A DNA stretch of 64,000 bases. It comes from Alentia gelatinosa. Taxonomy: Eukaryota > Annelida > Polychaeta > Phyllodocida > Polynoidae. The stretch lies in assembly GCA_950022655.1 (NCBI GenBank), contig OX465592.1, positions 2,968,623-3,032,622 on the forward strand, written 5' to 3'. Below, piece after piece: positions 23,336 to 64,000 of this stretch. The stretch's first letter is position 1; each line of letters begins with the position of its first letter. The notes beneath the pieces were generated by a model. That model did no database searches and was not told where the DNA came from. It saw only the letters and a list, made by a program, of their open reading frames with translations. Both the position numbers and the translations under genes were made by a program.

Positions 23336-23755
23336 CAGAAAGAGAGAGACAGAGACAGAGAGACAGAGAAATAGAGAGAGAGACAGAGACAAAGAGATAG
23401 AGAGAGACAGAAAGAGTGAGACAGAGAGAGACACTCACAAAGACAGAGACAGAAAGACAGAGAGAGACAGAGAGAGACAGACAGAGACAGACAGACAGAG
23501 GGACAGAGACAGAGAGTCAGAGACAGAGAGAGATAGAGAGACAGAAAGAGTGAGACAGAGAGACACACACACACAGAGACAGAAAGACAGAGAGACAGAG
23601 ACAGAGACAGAAAGAGAGACAGAGACAGAGAGGGAGACAGAGACAGAAAGAGAGAGAGAGACAGAAAGAGAGAGAGACAGAGAGAGACAGACAGAGAGAG
23701 AGAGAGACAGAGAGAGACAGACAGACAGAGACAGAGAGAGAGAGAGTGTGTGTGT
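23336..23755 (+). repeat. (GACAGA)n purine microsatellite
   Basis: 420 bp of GACAGAGA words between the single-CTLD and multi-CTLD genes. ORFs on both strands here are low-complexity artefacts. Confidence 0.95.
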
Positions 23756-25104
23756 GGAAATTATCGAAATGTGAAAGAGAGTAAGAAGTATCCCTAAATA
23801 CTGTGAAAGATCTGAAGACTAGTAGGATCTTCAAAATAATCTGCTGGCTACAAAATACGAAAAATCCTAACTGATGGAAATATATAGACATGCAGGCAGG
23901 ACCATGTAGTAAATATGAGCTATGATCGCAGAAGAACTGTACCATATCCCTGTAAGGCCAACTAATGCATCATATCATTCCATATTTATCTATACATTTT
24001 TTTATTTGTTTTTCTCTGTGTGTCTTTAAATTGTAAACCTTGTATATATACTTCAGATGCTACCAAAAGGAGCATCATGGAAATGATGATTGTATTTATC
24101 TATAAATGTTTGAATAAACAAATTATCATTGTTACTCATATGTGTGCTGAGTTGGGCATTGGGAGAGATCAGGTGGTGCCCCCTTGCGACTTAATAAGGC
24201 GGTCGATCGCTAAAGGGTTAAAGAATACTATTCGATGTACGTTGCGGATACCGATAAGGCCCGTTTCCATTGGCCGACCAAAACGGTGTAATTGTTATTG
24301 TGTTCTCCTAAAAGCCTACTTCCATTGGTTATCACCGATATACAGTCAGGAACCACCGACGGACCTTTAGTACTGCTGACGTAAAATGTAAATATCCAAA
24401 AATCCAATGTTATATCATCAATTTTTATTTTAAATTGTTCTAAAACCCTTTTTATTATCTTTTCATTAAATACATATAATAAACCAAGCCTTCTTTATTT
24501 TTTAAACATTTTCTAAATAGATTTTACTTTCATAACACCACTCTTCTGAAGTCATACTTCGGGTACTGTATATATAACCCAAGGTCTGATCAGATATCAA
24601 CCTATACCTATACCCCCGCCTACCTCTGGCCTAACCCCCGCCTATCCCCCGCCTAACCCCGCCTTACCCCCACCCCAACCTCACCACTGAGACCACACAT
24701 ACCTCTACCTACACAAATGGGCTGGAGACGGCGGGGGCGAACCTTTTTTTATTTTCTATCGGTACACTTATACGCCCAGCGTATACATGTCATGCAGAGG
24801 TTATTTCCTCTTGTATACGCCTGGTGTGAAATACAGCCAAGACGTGTCCATATTCAAGAGGAAACAGTGTTGTATACGCCTCATACGCTGGCGTGAAATA
24901 TGGGTGTGTAAATATGAAAACAAGTCAATATACGGCCGATACATGCACTTCCGCGATGGCGTATGTAGGAATAAAGTGGTTAGTTTCGCGCAGTGGCGGA
25001 AAATACGGCCACTCAGATCCAAATTATGATCATATTGCGTATCATTATCCACCTAATACAAAGAGTCCATAGATGTCACATGGGGAGTGTGTATCTATCC
25101 GGAG

Positions 25105-25445
25105 CATATATACACAATATTGACTGGTTTCAGATACAAGCGGCCGTATGCTCCTAGGAGTTGACGCGTAGTAATATCCCAGCGTATGCGAGGATATTGC
25201 GTAGAGTCAACTCCATAGAAAACACATAGGGAGTTTGTATGGACATACCCGGCGCATACGGATATGTTGTATGCTCCGGGTGGCGCATACGGAAAGTAGT
25301 GCGTACGGAAAAATAGTGCATAACTAAAATGAACTGATATCGACATGCCACTTGCCCAGAAAAGGTGGATAATAAATACAATATAGACTGGTTTCAGATA
25401 AAAGCGGCTGTATGCTCCTCGGAGTTGACTCTGCGCAATATCCTT
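25105..25445. mobile_element. Composite foldback, stem type CTGGTTTCAGATACAAGCGG
   Basis: A half element (25105-25225) with core GGAGTTGACGCGTAGTAATA, a central segment and a second half (25375-25440) that breaks into the reverse MITE at 25440. It looks like a rearranged or nested copy. Confidence 0.65.
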
Positions 25446-25800
25446 CGGTAGGTCTGATGAATTAAAAGGTTTGAGTCAGATTTAGCCTATGGATAGTTTT
25501 CTGTAACCCACTATCAGCCAGTCAACTTGTCAGTTCTCCAACTGCCTAAGTCTAGGATCAAAACATATCAAGCACCCGTGGGTCAATGAAGTATTTCGGT
25601 CTTGAGTGATGGGTCATGATCAGCTGGGCACACCTCTAAAACCCTGAGACACTGGCTCCCTGCTCTGTTCTCACTATCATAGTGAATAGCATACAGGTAG
25701 TAAAGGGATAGATTTCTGGAAGCACACTGAAAGTTCAATGTGACCACTCTAACCCTGACTGTAACCTCTAGATGATGTATTTAGCGCGTGCAAGCACGCT
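25440..25800 (-). mobile_element. Reverse copy of the 42465 MITE family
   Basis: Contains GATCAAAACATATCAAGCA, GGTATTTCGGTCTTG-like and CGTGCAAGCACGCTCTAA blocks in reverse orientation, joined to a truncated foldback element on its left. Confidence 0.75.
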
Positions 25801-26260
25801 CTAAAAACACACAGTCACTGGGATGGTAATTTACGGTTTGTACAGAAGAAGGCATTTACACCGATTTCCGTACAAACGGTAAATTATCATCGAGTTTTGT
25901 AGCTTATACAAGCATGGTGGATCGTTCTATATTTATGATATGCCTAAAAACACAGTGTCACTGCGGGTTATCAGGTACCCCGTGGCCGTGATACACACTC
26001 CCTATGTGTCTTGTATAGACACTTTGTATAATAGGTGGATAATGAAAACACAGTGTCACTGCGGGTTATCAGGTACCCCGTGGCCGGCTGCCGTCTCTGC
26101 CCTCACTGACCCAACACGGGGCGCTAATAATCAGACATATCAGGGATCATGATAAGACGTCGGTCTGCTGAGACCCGCCCCCTACCGGCGGGCACTCAGA
26201 CGCTGGCTCGGCGTCCTGTGGGTCGCAAAAAGTCGTCTGCTCCCCGCGTTTCCCGCCAAG

Positions 26261-63266
<37,006 letters not shown>

Positions 63267-63294
<28 letters not shown>

Positions 63295-64000
63295 GTGAGA
63301 CCTTTTATATCCTGTTACCCCTCTGACCCCCGGCCTAGGTGAGACCTTTTATATCCTGTTACCCCTCTGACCCCAGGCCTAGGTGAGACCTTTTATATCC
63401 TGTTACCCCTCTGACCCCAGGCCTAGGTGAGACCTTTTATATCCTGTTACCCTTCTGACCCCAGGCCTAGGTGAGACCTTTTATATCCTGTTACCCTTCT
63501 CACCCCAGGCCTAGGTGAGACCTTTTATATCCTGTTACCCCTCTGACCCCAGGCCTAGGTGAGACCTTTTATATCCTGTTACCCCTCTGACCCCAGGCCT
63601 AGGTGAGACCTTTTATATCCTGTTACCCCTCTGACCCCAGGCCTAGGTGAGACCTTTTATATCCTGTTACCCCTCTGACCCCAGGCCTAGGTGAGACCTT
63701 TTATATCCTGTTACCCTTCTCACCCCAGGCCTAGGTGAGACCTTTTATATCCTGTTACCCCTCTGACCCCATGCCTAGGTGAGACCTTTTATATCCTGTT
63801 ACCCCTCTGACCCCAGGCCTAGGTGAGACCTTTTATATCCTGTTACCCTTCTCACCCCAGGCCTAGGTGAGACCTTTTATATCCTGTTACCCCTCTGACC
63901 CCAGGCCTAGGTGAGACCTTTTATATCCTGTTACCCTTCTCACCCCAGGCCTAGGTGAGACCTTTTATATCCTGTCACCCCTCTGACCCCAGGCCTAGGT
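63267..64000 (+). repeat. 44-bp minisatellite with exon end and donor, at least 16 units
   Basis: Unit reads CCTGTTACCCCTCTGACCCC, then AGGCCTAG|GTGAGACC and TTTTATAT. CTAG|GTGAGA recurs at 63291, 63335, 63379 and onward to the window end. Each unit holds a pyrimidine-rich run ending CCCCAG (acceptor-like, with variants) six bases before the donor. The array is truncated by the window edge. Confidence 0.95.

Overview
This is a eukaryotic (metazoan) genomic window. Coding sequence sits in short exons (30-255 bp) with GT/AG borders. The introns and spacers are packed with small inverted-repeat elements (MITE/foldback type), minisatellites and simple repeats. The domains are C-type lectin-like (CTLD), P-type trefoil and WSC. 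With the compact phase-1 modular exons they suggest a marine invertebrate with an expanded lectin repertoire. A cephalochordate or lophotrochozoan fits, but I cannot name the species from sequence alone.

Three gene models are supported. (1) Minus strand, about 2.1-6.1 kb, partial: a CTLD exon (6060-5806), then a WSC domain split over two exons (4767-4616 and 2277-2145). The C-terminal half of the CTLD and both gene ends were not found. (2) Plus strand, 15686-22022, complete by splice phase: a 235-residue type I membrane protein with signal peptide, one CTLD, Thr/Pro stalk, transmembrane helix and a short tail carrying a YSSL motif. (3) Plus strand, 26261 to beyond the right edge: a large multi-CTLD receptor or secreted lectin of mannose-receptor-like layout. 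It has a signal peptide, CTLD1-3, a trefoil domain, CTLD4, a Thr/Pro linker, CTLD5 and a second linker. Its 21 exons join in phase into 779 residues without a stop. Only CTLD4 keeps a recognisable galactose-type QPD motif.

Non-coding layout: dispersed MITEs and a telomere-like tract at 0-15 kb; a 58-bp satellite inside intron 1 of gene 2 (15.8-16.9 kb); MITEs and microsatellites at 22-26 kb; the 10-kb first intron of gene 3 with 68-bp, 63-bp, 202-bp and 16-bp tandem arrays (29.4-35.4 kb); a second 58-bp satellite (37.4-38.2 kb); then exons of gene 3 alternating with MITEs, a 0.9-kb CT-rich tract and a nearly 4-kb CACCCA/CAACATCAA array (56.2-60.1 kb).

The most striking signal is recurrent. 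In both lectin-domain genes that carry arrays next to exons, tandem repeats contain the edge of a real coding exon together with its splice site. Examples are 12 donors at 125-bp spacing, 3 donors at 98-bp spacing, at least 16 donors at 44-bp spacing, a donor copy at the far end of the 4-kb array, a duplicated acceptor at 60.7 kb, and four acceptor/exon-start copies in the minus-strand gene. A second theme is satellites that arose by amplifying one end module of a MITE, with the MITE tail still attached after the last unit.
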